NCBI RefSeq assembly: GCF_040548815.1
Contig: NZ_JBEPSM010000002.1
Location: 1-64,000, forward strand
From: Kaistia defluvii
GTDB lineage: Bacteria; Pseudomonadota; Alphaproteobacteria; Rhizobiales; Kaistiaceae
Length of the DNA stretch: 64,000 nucleotides
Direction of reading: 5' to 3'
The translations under genes and the position numbers were made by a program. Each line of letters begins with the position of its first letter. The stretch's first letter is position 1. Positions 53,089-60,882 of the stretch are shown here, piece after piece. The notes below the pieces were generated by a model. It saw nothing but the letters and a program-made list of their open reading frames with translations. It ran no database searches and was not told the origin of the DNA.

Positions 53089-54003
53089 TCAATCCCAATC
53101 CTTGAACGCGAAGAAGACGAAGAGGCCGATGATCGCGTTGACGACGATGACCATCATCCACGTCATGGCGCTGGAGAGGCCGATGTTGAAATCGACCATG
53201 CCGGCTTGATAGAGGCTGTAGCCAAGCGTCCGGCTCGACGTTCCCGGCCCGCCCTTGGTGAGCACCACGACCAGGTCGAACGTATTGAAGATCTGCATGA
53301 AGCGCAGCATCACCACGATCATCGCGGTCTTGCGGATCAGCGGAAGCTTGATGTGCAGCAGTTGCTTCCAGGGCGTGATGCCATCGATCTTCGCCGCCTC
53401 GACGATCTCGCCGGGCACGGCGAGCAGGGCGGCGTAGAGCACGATGGCGAAGAACGGCGTCCACTGCCAGATATCGGCAAACAGCACCGCCCAGAGCGCG
53501 GTCGAAGGCGAGCCTAGCAGGCCGGCGGCGGGCAGGGGGATGCCGGCCGAGGTGAGCAGCCAGGGGATCAGACCGCCATTGGGGTCGTACATGTAGCGGA
53601 ACAGGAAGCCGACGACGATCGGCGCGATGGTCGTCGGCATGATCAGCAGCACGCGAGTGAGCTTGATGCCGCGCAGCTTGCGCAGGAGCAGGAGCGCGAT
53701 GGCGAGACCGAGCGTGAATTCCACCGCCGTGCCGACGACGGTCATCATCAGCGTCGTCTTCAGCGAGTCGAGGAACATGCCGTTCGACAACGCCATCTTG
53801 TAATTGTCGAAGCCGATGAAGCCCATCGGCGAGGGGCCCATCTGCAGGTTCCAGAAATAGAAGCTGTTCTTGAGCGCGAACAGCAGCGGGAAGGCGATCA
53901 GCGCCACCAGCAGTAGAATGGACGGGCTGATCAGCAGCCACGGGGTGTAATCGGGCAAGCGCCGTCGCGCCCGCGGCGGCGTGGCGATGGATACTGCGGA
54001 CAT
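53089..54003 (-). CDS. Sugar ABC transporter permease, MalF type
   Basis: 304 residues, six helices. WLLISPSILLLVALIAFPLLF near the N-terminus, MGFIGFDNYKMAL, and the EAA loop ALLAVPGEIVEAAKIDGITPW. Pairs with the MalG-type protein. No ATPase gene is present in this operon, so a shared MsmX/UgpC-like ATPase elsewhere is needed. Confidence 0.92.
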   Translation of the reverse strand: MSAVSIATPPRARRRLPDYTPWLLISPSILLLVALIAFPLLFALKNSFYFWNLQMGPSPMGFIGFDNYKMALSNGMFLDSLKTTLMMTVVGTAVEFTLGLAIALLLLRKLRGIKLTRVLLIMPTTIAPIVVGFLFRYMYDPNGGLIPWLLTSAGIPLPAAGLLGSPSTALWAVLFADIWQWTPFFAIVLYAALLAVPGEIVEAAKIDGITPWKQLLHIKLPLIRKTAMIVVMLRFMQIFNTFDLVVVLTKGGPGTSSRTLGYSLYQAGMVDFNIGLSSAMTWMMVIVVNAIIGLFVFFAFKDWD

Positions 54004-54020
54004 GGACGCTCCAATGGAAA

Positions 54021-54060
54021 AGAGAGCGGACGGGGCCGGGAGGGTAGCCCCGTCCGCTCT
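54021..54060 (-). terminator. Intercistronic hairpin between binding protein and permease genes
   Basis: AGAGCGGACGGGGC / GCCCCGTCCGCTCT, a perfect 14-bp stem with a 10-base loop, followed on the minus strand by CTTTTCC. Lies after the binding-protein stop and 20 bases before the MalF-type start. Likely partial termination or 3' end protection so that the binding protein is made in excess. Confidence 0.75.
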
Positions 54061-54155
54061 TGGTCAAGCAAAGATCTTGGGCTCTTTGCTCTCAGGTAGA
54101 GGGTCTGCTTGAAGCCGGAACCGCCTGGCAGGGAGGTTCCGGCCGGCCGCCAGAC

Positions 54156-55604
54156 TCAGGCGAGCGACTTGAGCAGGCTCTTGGTCGCATCCAGCGTATC
54201 GTTGAACGATGCCTGCTGGTACGGGATCAGGAAGTTGCCCTTGAGGATGGTCTCGAAGAAGGTCGAGGTATCCGAGAGGCAGGCCTCGGGCGTCAGCTGG
54301 CCGGTCAGGACCTTGTTGAGGTTGAGGCCGTAAATGCCTTCGAGCGTCGTATAGACCGGCACCGGCGGACGGACGATCTTGCCGTTGCCGCGCTCCAGAT
54401 CGCCGAGCTGGGCGGTCAGATGCGGGTAGATCTTCAGCAGCTCGGCGTCCTTGTAGAGCGACGGCCGGGCGAAGTCGGAGAACTGGTAGCCATACTTGTT
54501 GTAGAGGCCCATGGCCTTCTGCGTCTTGGCCGAGGTCGCCCATTTGACGAACTGCCAGGAAGCGTCGCGATTGGCGGTGTTCGCGGTGATGCCGAGGCTG
54601 TGGCCACCGAGCGAGACGACCTGTTCGCCCGGACCCTTGGGCAGGCGGGCGATGCCGAGCTTATCGGCGACGACCGAGTCCTTGCCGCTCATATAGCCGT
54701 CCTTCTTGCAAAGGTAGGCATAGGGCGTCCACCAGTAGAACATCCCGACATCGCCCTTGGCGAAGCGCATGCCGGCGTCGAACCAGTTGTAGCCGACCGA
54801 TTCAGCCGGCGCGTTCTTGTAGAGCTCGGCGAAGATCTTCAGCGCGGCGAGGTTTTCCGGGCTGTTGATGGTGGGCTGGAAGTCCCAGGCCGTCGCGGCC
54901 GGGAAATCCTTGAACCAGCGGGTGCCCATGCTGGCGGCGAGCTGCGAATACATGTGCACGACAGGGGCGGGCTGCTGGCCGGCCAGCACGGTGCCGCTCA
55001 TCTTGTGGCCGTCGAAATCCTGGCCGTTCATCTTCTGCACGGCTGCGAGATAGTCGTTCCACGACCAGCTGCCATCCTCCGGCACCGTGATGCCGGCCTT
55101 GTCGGCGAAATCCTTGCGGTAGAGCACCATCTGGCCATAGGCCGCGACCGGCAGCGTGCCGATCTGGCCGCGCCAGGTATTCAGCGAATAGAGCACCTCG
55201 GGGATGTAATCCTCGATATGGGTGTCGCTATCCGCCTTGATGAACTCGTTGAGCGGGGTGATCCACTTGCTCTCGAGATACTGGCCGAGCCACATCTGGT
55301 CGACCGAGATGACGTCGGCGTCCGGCTCGTTGCTGATGAAGGACGAGGTCAGGCGCGCCTGCAGCGCTTCGAGCGAGATCGCTTCGATCTGCAGCTTGAT
55401 GCCGGTCTCCTGCTCGAATTGGTCCTTCAGGCCCTCGATCGCATAGTAGAACGGGTCGCCGGCAAGCAGAACGCGCAAGGTCTTGTCGGCAGCCATGGCA
55501 CGGCGCGGCATCAGCCCGCCGCCAACGGCCGCGGTGCCAGCAAGCGCCGCACCACTTTTCAGTAGGCTTCGACGCGAAAGATTGAAATCGAATCCAGACT
55601 TCAT
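54156..55604 (-). CDS. Extracellular sugar-binding protein (family 1), Tat-type signal
   Basis: 482 residues. The N-terminus carries a twin-arginine motif (SRRSLLKSG) and a cleavage site near RAMAAD, so it is likely exported folded. The mature protein is a family-1 periplasmic binding protein (LEALQARLTSSFISNEPDADVI, GDVGMFYWWTPY, SLGGHSLGITANTAN). First gene of the operon binding protein, MalF, MalG, Gfo/Idh; ligand unknown. Confidence 0.92.
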   Translation of the reverse strand: MKSGFDFNLSRRSLLKSGAALAGTAAVGGGLMPRRAMAADKTLRVLLAGDPFYYAIEGLKDQFEQETGIKLQIEAISLEALQARLTSSFISNEPDADVISVDQMWLGQYLESKWITPLNEFIKADSDTHIEDYIPEVLYSLNTWRGQIGTLPVAAYGQMVLYRKDFADKAGITVPEDGSWSWNDYLAAVQKMNGQDFDGHKMSGTVLAGQQPAPVVHMYSQLAASMGTRWFKDFPAATAWDFQPTINSPENLAALKIFAELYKNAPAESVGYNWFDAGMRFAKGDVGMFYWWTPYAYLCKKDGYMSGKDSVVADKLGIARLPKGPGEQVVSLGGHSLGITANTANRDASWQFVKWATSAKTQKAMGLYNKYGYQFSDFARPSLYKDAELLKIYPHLTAQLGDLERGNGKIVRPPVPVYTTLEGIYGLNLNKVLTGQLTPEACLSDTSTFFETILKGNFLIPYQQASFNDTLDATKSLLKSLA

Positions 55605-55901
55605 GTCCCCACTCTCCTCTTGGAAGCATTGTCCGGCGCCAGATCCATGCCTGGCGCTCGTTGATCACGACGAGCACGGGTTCTTACTGGCCGATGCAGC
55701 CTCGGTTCCCATCGAAGGCTGTGGCGGCGTCCGGATCGTCTTGTTAGTATGAGGCTCGCACAAACATTTTAACTCGTCAACGACCCGATGATCGGCTAAG
55801 AATTAATTCGGAGGTCGGACTGGCAGCGCGCGCACCCAGCCGAGTTTCCGTATAGGAAGCGGAGGGCGGACATACCCCGCCGCGAGCACAACGAGGGCAG
55901 C
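55605..55901. promoter_or_regulatory. Divergent promoter region of sugar ABC operon and ROK gene
   Basis: About 300 bases between the binding-protein start and the ROK start. It must contain both promoters and probably the ROK operator. A short palindrome CCGATGATCGG (55785-55795) is present; no strong promoter boxes could be fixed. Confidence 0.4.
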
Positions 55902-57155
55902 TTGGAGCGCGAACCTTCCACCCAGCGTTGGTCCATGGACGAGGAGGATGTCTCCGGCGACGTGCGGACGGTGCCGCACGGTCGGTCGCTGCTGTCGTCC
56001 TCCATGGTCGGGTCCGCCAATCGCGGCCGGGTCCTGCAGACATTGTTCGACCTCGGCCCGACAAGCCGGGCGGAGCTGGCGCGGCTGGCCGGCGTCAACC
56101 GCACCACGATATCCGGCATCGTCCAGCCTTTGCTCGACCAGCAGGTGCTGGTCGAGGGCAATCCGATCCGTCCGAGCGAGGCGGGCGGCAAGCCGGCGCG
56201 ACCGCTCTGGTTCTCGCCCGATGCCCGGCCGATCTGCGGCATGATGCTGATGCCGGACGCCGTCCATACCTGCCTCGTCACCCTGGCCGGCACCATCTCG
56301 GCCGAGCACAGCGTGCGGTTTCCGGTCGAGAACCCCAGGATCGCCGACATAGAGAGTGCCATCGAAACGTGCACCTCGCGCACCCTCGCTTCCGCCCGCC
56401 GTGAGCCGCTCGGCATCGGGGTCGCGGTCGGCGGCATGGTCGACACCGATCGGCGGGCCATCATCGCCGTCAATCTGGCGCCGGTGCTGAACGGCTTCGA
56501 ACTCGGCGACATGCTGACCCGGCGCTACGGCCTGCCGGCCCTGCTTGATCATCATCCGCGCGCTCTGCTGGTCGGCGATCGCTGGTTCGGCAAGGGACGC
56601 GGCATGCAGAATTTCGCCGCCGTCTACACCGGCGAGGTGCTGGGCGGCGCGCTCTATCTCGGCGGTCATCTCTATCGCGGCCGCAGCGGCGCCGGCGGCG
56701 AACTCGGCCATACCTTCGTGCAGGTCGACGGTGAGGTCTGCTCCTGCGGCCGGCGCGGCTGCTGGGAGACGATCGCGACGGTGGGCTGGCTGCGCCGCCA
56801 GGCGCGCGCCATCGGCCTCGACACGCCCGACGAGATCAATTCGCGCCGCCTGGTCGCCCTGGCCGGCGCGGGCGTGCCGGGCGCGCGCGACCTGCTCGAT
56901 CTCTACGCCCGCAACGTCGCCGTCGGCATCGCCAATCTGCAGCAGACCGTGGCGCCGAATTTCTACGTTTTGCACGGCGATGTCGTGGGTGGCGGGGAAA
57001 TCATGGCCGAGGCGATTGCGGGACATGTCCGCGCCCTCGTACCATCGCGCAGCGGGGGAGAAATCAGCTTCGCGATCGGCGAGACGGAAGACCGCGCAGC
57101 CCTGCTGGGCGCGGCCGGTCTTGTCTTGTCGGAGTTGCTTCAGTTTCCATTGTAG
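55902..57155 (+). CDS. ROK-family transcriptional regulator
   Basis: 417 residues from TTG 55902 (GAGGG upstream; ATG 55935 also possible). Winged helix (about 40-95, TSRAELARLAGVNRTTISGIV), then a ROK domain with GIGVAVGGMVD, GAGGELGHTFV and the zinc motif CSCGRRGCWE intact. Divergent from the sugar ABC operon and immediately upstream of the dimethylformamidase-like genes, so it likely controls both. Confidence 0.9.
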   Translation: MEREPSTQRWSMDEEDVSGDVRTVPHGRSLLSSSMVGSANRGRVLQTLFDLGPTSRAELARLAGVNRTTISGIVQPLLDQQVLVEGNPIRPSEAGGKPARPLWFSPDARPICGMMLMPDAVHTCLVTLAGTISAEHSVRFPVENPRIADIESAIETCTSRTLASARREPLGIGVAVGGMVDTDRRAIIAVNLAPVLNGFELGDMLTRRYGLPALLDHHPRALLVGDRWFGKGRGMQNFAAVYTGEVLGGALYLGGHLYRGRSGAGGELGHTFVQVDGEVCSCGRRGCWETIATVGWLRRQARAIGLDTPDEINSRRLVALAGAGVPGARDLLDLYARNVAVGIANLQQTVAPNFYVLHGDVVGGGEIMAEAIAGHVRALVPSRSGGEISFAIGETEDRAALLGAAGLVLSELLQFPL

Positions 57156-57177
57156 GTTCGACGCAGGGGGAGTGCTC

Positions 57178-57498
57178 ATGGTCTACAAGATCGATCCGGA
57201 GATAGATCGACACTACATCGAGGAGTTCCGGCAGAAGCCGATCGGCGCGCACAGCCCCGGCCTGCAGCGGCTTCTCAACACCATGCGCCACGACCCTTCC
57301 GGCAAGCAGGTGGTGCTGGTCTGCAAGCGTCCGTTCGAGGAATGGGTGCTGGGTTTGATGCCGGCCGATCGTCGCGAACCGATCGCGATCGAGGACGGTC
57401 CCGTCTTCACCGACATCGAAGAGGCGGAATGGGAAGTCTTCCGTCGCCGCTGGCGCCTGCTGACAGGCGAAAGCATCAATCGGCCGCTGCGCGACTGA
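57178..57498 (+). CDS. Small protein, probable dimethylformamidase small subunit
   Basis: 106 residues from the ATG at 57178 (CAGGGGGAG upstream), 22 bases after the ROK stop. A soluble helical protein: HYIEEFRQKPIGAHSPGLQR, VVLVCKRPFEEWVLGLMPAD, EEAEWEVFRRRWRLL. Known dimethylformamidases have a small (about 15 kDa) and a large (about 85 kDa) subunit with adjacent genes; size and position here fit the small subunit. Direct sequence match to the known small subunits could not be checked. Confidence 0.6.
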   Translation: MVYKIDPEIDRHYIEEFRQKPIGAHSPGLQRLLNTMRHDPSGKQVVLVCKRPFEEWVLGLMPADRREPIAIEDGPVFTDIEEAEWEVFRRRWRLLTGESINRPLRD

Positions 57499-57544
57499 TC
57501 CTTCCCGTTCGAAAAGCAGATCGCCGCCACGGCGGTCCCGTTTC

Positions 57545-59830
57545 ATGCGCCAATCCGGATTTCATTCCATGCTCAAGATCGTCGGCTATCCCGACCGCTA
57601 CAGCGTCGCCCCGGGCGAAGAGATCGCCTTCAAGATTTCTCTGGAGGAAGGCGAGACCTTCGAGGCTCGGCTGGTCCGCGTCGTCAATGGCGACTGCAAT
57701 CCCGCCGGCCCCGGCCTGAAGTTCCCCCACATCCCGACCGAGATCGACGGCATCCATGCCGGCAAGCCGCAGCGCATCGATGCCGGCTCCTACATGGTCG
57801 CGACGGACCTGCCGGCGGTGGCCGCGCAGACCTTCTCCTTCCTCGGCTTCGTCTGGCCGACAATGCCCAGGCGCGACGAACAGGTGATCGCGGCGCAATG
57901 GGATCCCGCGACCCAGGCCGGTTTCCAGATCGGCATCGGCGACGAGGGCCGGCTTTCGCTGACGGTCGGCGACGGCAGCGGCGGCACCGAGACGGTGCGC
58001 GTCGACCATCCGATGCTGGAGCGCCAGTGGTACCAGATCGCCGTCACCTTCGATCCGGCCAGCGGCGAGGTCACGCTCGACCAGCGTCCGCTCATCCCCT
58101 ATGCGGTGGTCCGCGACCATGGCCAGTATCGCGGCCGCATCCGCCTGGAAGTGCAGGCGCCGCCGGTCGCCTTCTATCTCGCCGGCCGGCCCAACACCGA
58201 CGGCACGGTCGGCCATCATTTCGATGGCAAGATCGACGGCCCGATCCTGCTTTCGGGCGTTCGCACCCATGCCGATCATGATGGCCTGCTGGCCGGCAGC
58301 GCGCCGCAGGACGTGGTGACGGCGCGGATCGCCCATTGGGATTTTTCCCGCGAGATCGAGAGCGTCAACGCGATCGATGTCGGCCCGTCCGGCCGGCATG
58401 GCCGACTGATGCAGATGCCGGCCCGCGCCATGAAGGGCCATAACTGGACCGGCGAGGAACAGGCCTGGCCGAACAAGCCCGAGCATTACGGCGCGGTGCA
58501 TTTCCACCATGACGACATCTATGATGCCCAGTGGGAGACCTCGGTCTCGCTGAGCATCCCGGACGATCTGAAGAGCGGCGCCTATGCGCTGCATGCCTGG
58601 TCGGGCGACAGCGACGAGACCGCGACGCGCGAGACCTACATTCCCTTCTTCGTCCGCCCGCCGCGCGACAAGGCCAAGCGCGGCAAGCGCCCGCCCGTCC
58701 TGGTTCTGGCGCCGACCATGTCCTATCTTTCCTATTGCAACCACGCCGAGCACATCACGGCGCGTGGCGCGGAGCGGCAGATGGGCCGGCTACTGACCTT
58801 CGGCCACACCGATCTCTACATGTACGACCACCCCGAACTGGGCGGTTCCCACTACGACACCCATGCCGACGGATCGGGCGTCTGCTATTCCAGCCGTCTG
58901 CGGCCCAACCTCAACTTCTCGCCGCGCTATCATTCCTGGCTCGGTGGTCCCGGTTCGGCGCTCTACCAGTACAATGCCGACACGCATCTGTTCGACTGGC
59001 TCGACCACAAGGGGGTCGACTACGACCTGATCACCGACGAGGATCTGCACGAGGAGGGCTACGACCTTCTCGCCGATTATCGCATCGTCATCACCGGCAC
59101 CCATCCCGAATACCATTCCACGGCGATGTGGGACGGCATGAAGGCGTGGATCGATCGCGGCGGCCGGCTCATGTATATGGGCGGCAATGGCTGGTATTGG
59201 CGCATCGGCTTCCACAAGACGGAGCCGGGCGTCATCGAGGTGCGGCGCGCCGAGGACGGTATCCGCACCTGGGCGGCCGAGCCTGGCGAATATTACCAGT
59301 CGTTCAACGGCGAGTTCGGCGGCCTGTGGCGGCGCATCGGTCGGGCGCCGAACGTCATGGCCGGCGTCGGCTTCATCGCCCAAGGCTTCGACATCTCGAC
59401 CTTCTACCGGCGCGCACCCGACGCGGACAATCCGCGCGCGGCCTTCATCTTCAAGGATGTGCCGGACGAGATCATCGGCGATTTCGGCCTGGTTGGCGGC
59501 GGCGCGGCCGGCATCGAGCTCGATTGCATCTCGGCCAATCTTGGCGGCCCGCCCAACATGCTGCGGCTCGCCTCGTCGGACGGGCACAGCGCCATGATGA
59601 TGCTGGTCAACGAGGAATTCGGCGTGGTGCCGCCCAATCTCGGCGGCGACCAGAACGAGCGCGTCCACGCCGATCTCGCTTTCGGCGAGACGCCATCGGG
59701 CGGCGCGCTGTTCGCCACTTCGTCGATCGCCTGGTGCGGTTCGCTCTCGCACAACGACTATGACAACAACGTCTCGCGCATCACTTGGAACGTGCTCGAG
59801 CGCTTCCTGGACGAGACGCCTTTCGTCTGA
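57545..59830 (+). CDS. N,N-dimethylformamidase large (beta) subunit-like amidohydrolase
   Basis: 761 residues, the size of the known large subunit. N-terminal part (10-80), a LamG-like sandwich (about 90-270), then the catalytic region. Candidate iron ligands: tyrosines in MSYLSYC (Y397) and HYDTH (Y437), and THPEYHS (H520, E522). These fall near the Tyr, Tyr, Glu and His active-site positions reported for the Paracoccus enzyme. It would hydrolyse small N-substituted formamides or related amides. ATG 57545 or 57569 may be the start; neither has a strong ribosome binding site. The sugar ABC and ROK context suggests that the natural substrate may not be DMF. Confidence 0.82.
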   Translation: MRQSGFHSMLKIVGYPDRYSVAPGEEIAFKISLEEGETFEARLVRVVNGDCNPAGPGLKFPHIPTEIDGIHAGKPQRIDAGSYMVATDLPAVAAQTFSFLGFVWPTMPRRDEQVIAAQWDPATQAGFQIGIGDEGRLSLTVGDGSGGTETVRVDHPMLERQWYQIAVTFDPASGEVTLDQRPLIPYAVVRDHGQYRGRIRLEVQAPPVAFYLAGRPNTDGTVGHHFDGKIDGPILLSGVRTHADHDGLLAGSAPQDVVTARIAHWDFSREIESVNAIDVGPSGRHGRLMQMPARAMKGHNWTGEEQAWPNKPEHYGAVHFHHDDIYDAQWETSVSLSIPDDLKSGAYALHAWSGDSDETATRETYIPFFVRPPRDKAKRGKRPPVLVLAPTMSYLSYCNHAEHITARGAERQMGRLLTFGHTDLYMYDHPELGGSHYDTHADGSGVCYSSRLRPNLNFSPRYHSWLGGPGSALYQYNADTHLFDWLDHKGVDYDLITDEDLHEEGYDLLADYRIVITGTHPEYHSTAMWDGMKAWIDRGGRLMYMGGNGWYWRIGFHKTEPGVIEVRRAEDGIRTWAAEPGEYYQSFNGEFGGLWRRIGRAPNVMAGVGFIAQGFDISTFYRRAPDADNPRAAFIFKDVPDEIIGDFGLVGGGAAGIELDCISANLGGPPNMLRLASSDGHSAMMMLVNEEFGVVPPNLGGDQNERVHADLAFGETPSGGALFATSSIAWCGSLSHNDYDNNVSRITWNVLERFLDETPFV

Positions 59831-59840
59831 CGGGACAGGG

Positions 59841-59862
59841 CGGCGGAGTCTTGGCTCCGCCG
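59841..59862 (+). terminator. Hairpin after the dimethylformamidase-like gene
   Basis: CGGCGGAG - TCTTGG - CTCCGCCG, an 8-bp stem 10 bases after the stop. No T-tract follows, so termination would be weak or Rho-assisted. Confidence 0.45.
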
Positions 59863-60011
59863 TCATCCATCGGGGGCGGTGCCCGGTGCCGCCCTCTACC
59901 CGGAGGGCTTCGCTGAACCGGAACTGAATCACGCAATGGTCATTGGACTCTCCGTTCGCACCCCTTGCTAGGGTTGGCGGATCGTGTGGTGGTGGCGTGG
60001 GAGTACGGCAG

Positions 60012-60881
60012 ATGGCTCCAAGGGCTGTATGGAAGGGCTACCTCAAGGTGGCCGAGATCATCTGTCCGGTGGCGCTGCATACCGCCGCCTCGACCTCCGA
60101 ACGCATCGCCTTCCACACCCTCAATCGCGCCACCGGCAACCGAATCCGCCGGCAATTCGTCGATCAGGATACCGGCAAGCCTGTCGAGACCGACGAGCAG
60201 ATCAAGGGCTATGAGATCGCCGCCGGCGAATATGTGGAAATCGACCCGGAGGAGATCGCCGCGGCGACGCCCGAGAGCGACAAGACGCTGGCCGTCGAGA
60301 CCTTCCTTAAACTCGACCAGGTCGATGACGTCTATTTCGATCGCCCCTATTACCTGACCCCCGCCGACAAGGCGGCGATGGAGGCCTTCGTGCTGATCCG
60401 CGACGGCATGCGCAAGAGCGGGGCCGTCGCGATCGCCCGGGCCGTCCTGTTCCGCCGCATGCGCAGCGTCCTGATCCGGCCCGATGAGGAGGGCCTGGTC
60501 GCAACGACGCTGAGTTTTGACTATGCCGTTCGCCCGGCGCGGGAGGCGTTCGATCCGATCCCGAAGCTGAAGATCGAAGGCGAGATGCTCGAACTCGCCA
60601 AGCACATCATCGAAACCAAGCGCGGCACCTTCGACCCAGCCGCCTTTGACGATCGGTACGAGGCGGCCCTTGCTGATCTGGTCAAGGCGAAGCTCGAAGG
60701 CAAGACCTTCAAGGCGCCGCCGCCGCGCAAGACTGCCAAGGTAGTGGACCTGATGGCGGCGCTGCGCGAAAGCGCGGGCGTGAAGGCCAAGGAGAGCGCC
60801 CCGGCCAAGGGCAAGGCCAAGACCGCGAGCAAGAGCAAGACGGCGAAGCCCGCGGCCGCGCCGCGCCGCAAGGCCAGCTGA
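60012..60881 (+). CDS. ku: Non-homologous end-joining protein Ku (copy 2)
   Basis: 289 residues from the ATG at 60012 (GGGAG upstream). Core MAPRAVWKGYLKVAEIICPV, FHTLNRATGNRI, QIKGYEIAAGEYVEI; then a helical region (LELAKHIIETKRGTFDPAAF, typical of Ku that recruits LigD). The C-terminus is a Lys/Ala/Pro-rich tail of about 35 residues, longer than in copy 1. It is separated from ligD by one base, so this copy is the probable main LigD partner. Confidence 0.95.
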   Translation: MAPRAVWKGYLKVAEIICPVALHTAASTSERIAFHTLNRATGNRIRRQFVDQDTGKPVETDEQIKGYEIAAGEYVEIDPEEIAAATPESDKTLAVETFLKLDQVDDVYFDRPYYLTPADKAAMEAFVLIRDGMRKSGAVAIARAVLFRRMRSVLIRPDEEGLVATTLSFDYAVRPAREAFDPIPKLKIEGEMLELAKHIIETKRGTFDPAAFDDRYEAALADLVKAKLEGKTFKAPPPRKTAKVVDLMAALRESAGVKAKESAPAKGKAKTASKSKTAKPAAAPRRKAS

Positions 60882-60882
60882 T

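Noticed and set aside
54060..55565. A 501-codon plus-strand frame opposite the sugar-binding protein gene
   Set aside because: Antisense shadow; the minus-strand protein has a Tat signal and family-1 binding protein motifs.
55785..55795. CCGATGATCGG palindrome as ROK operator
   Set aside because: Only a short palindrome of one copy; too weak to call without comparative data.
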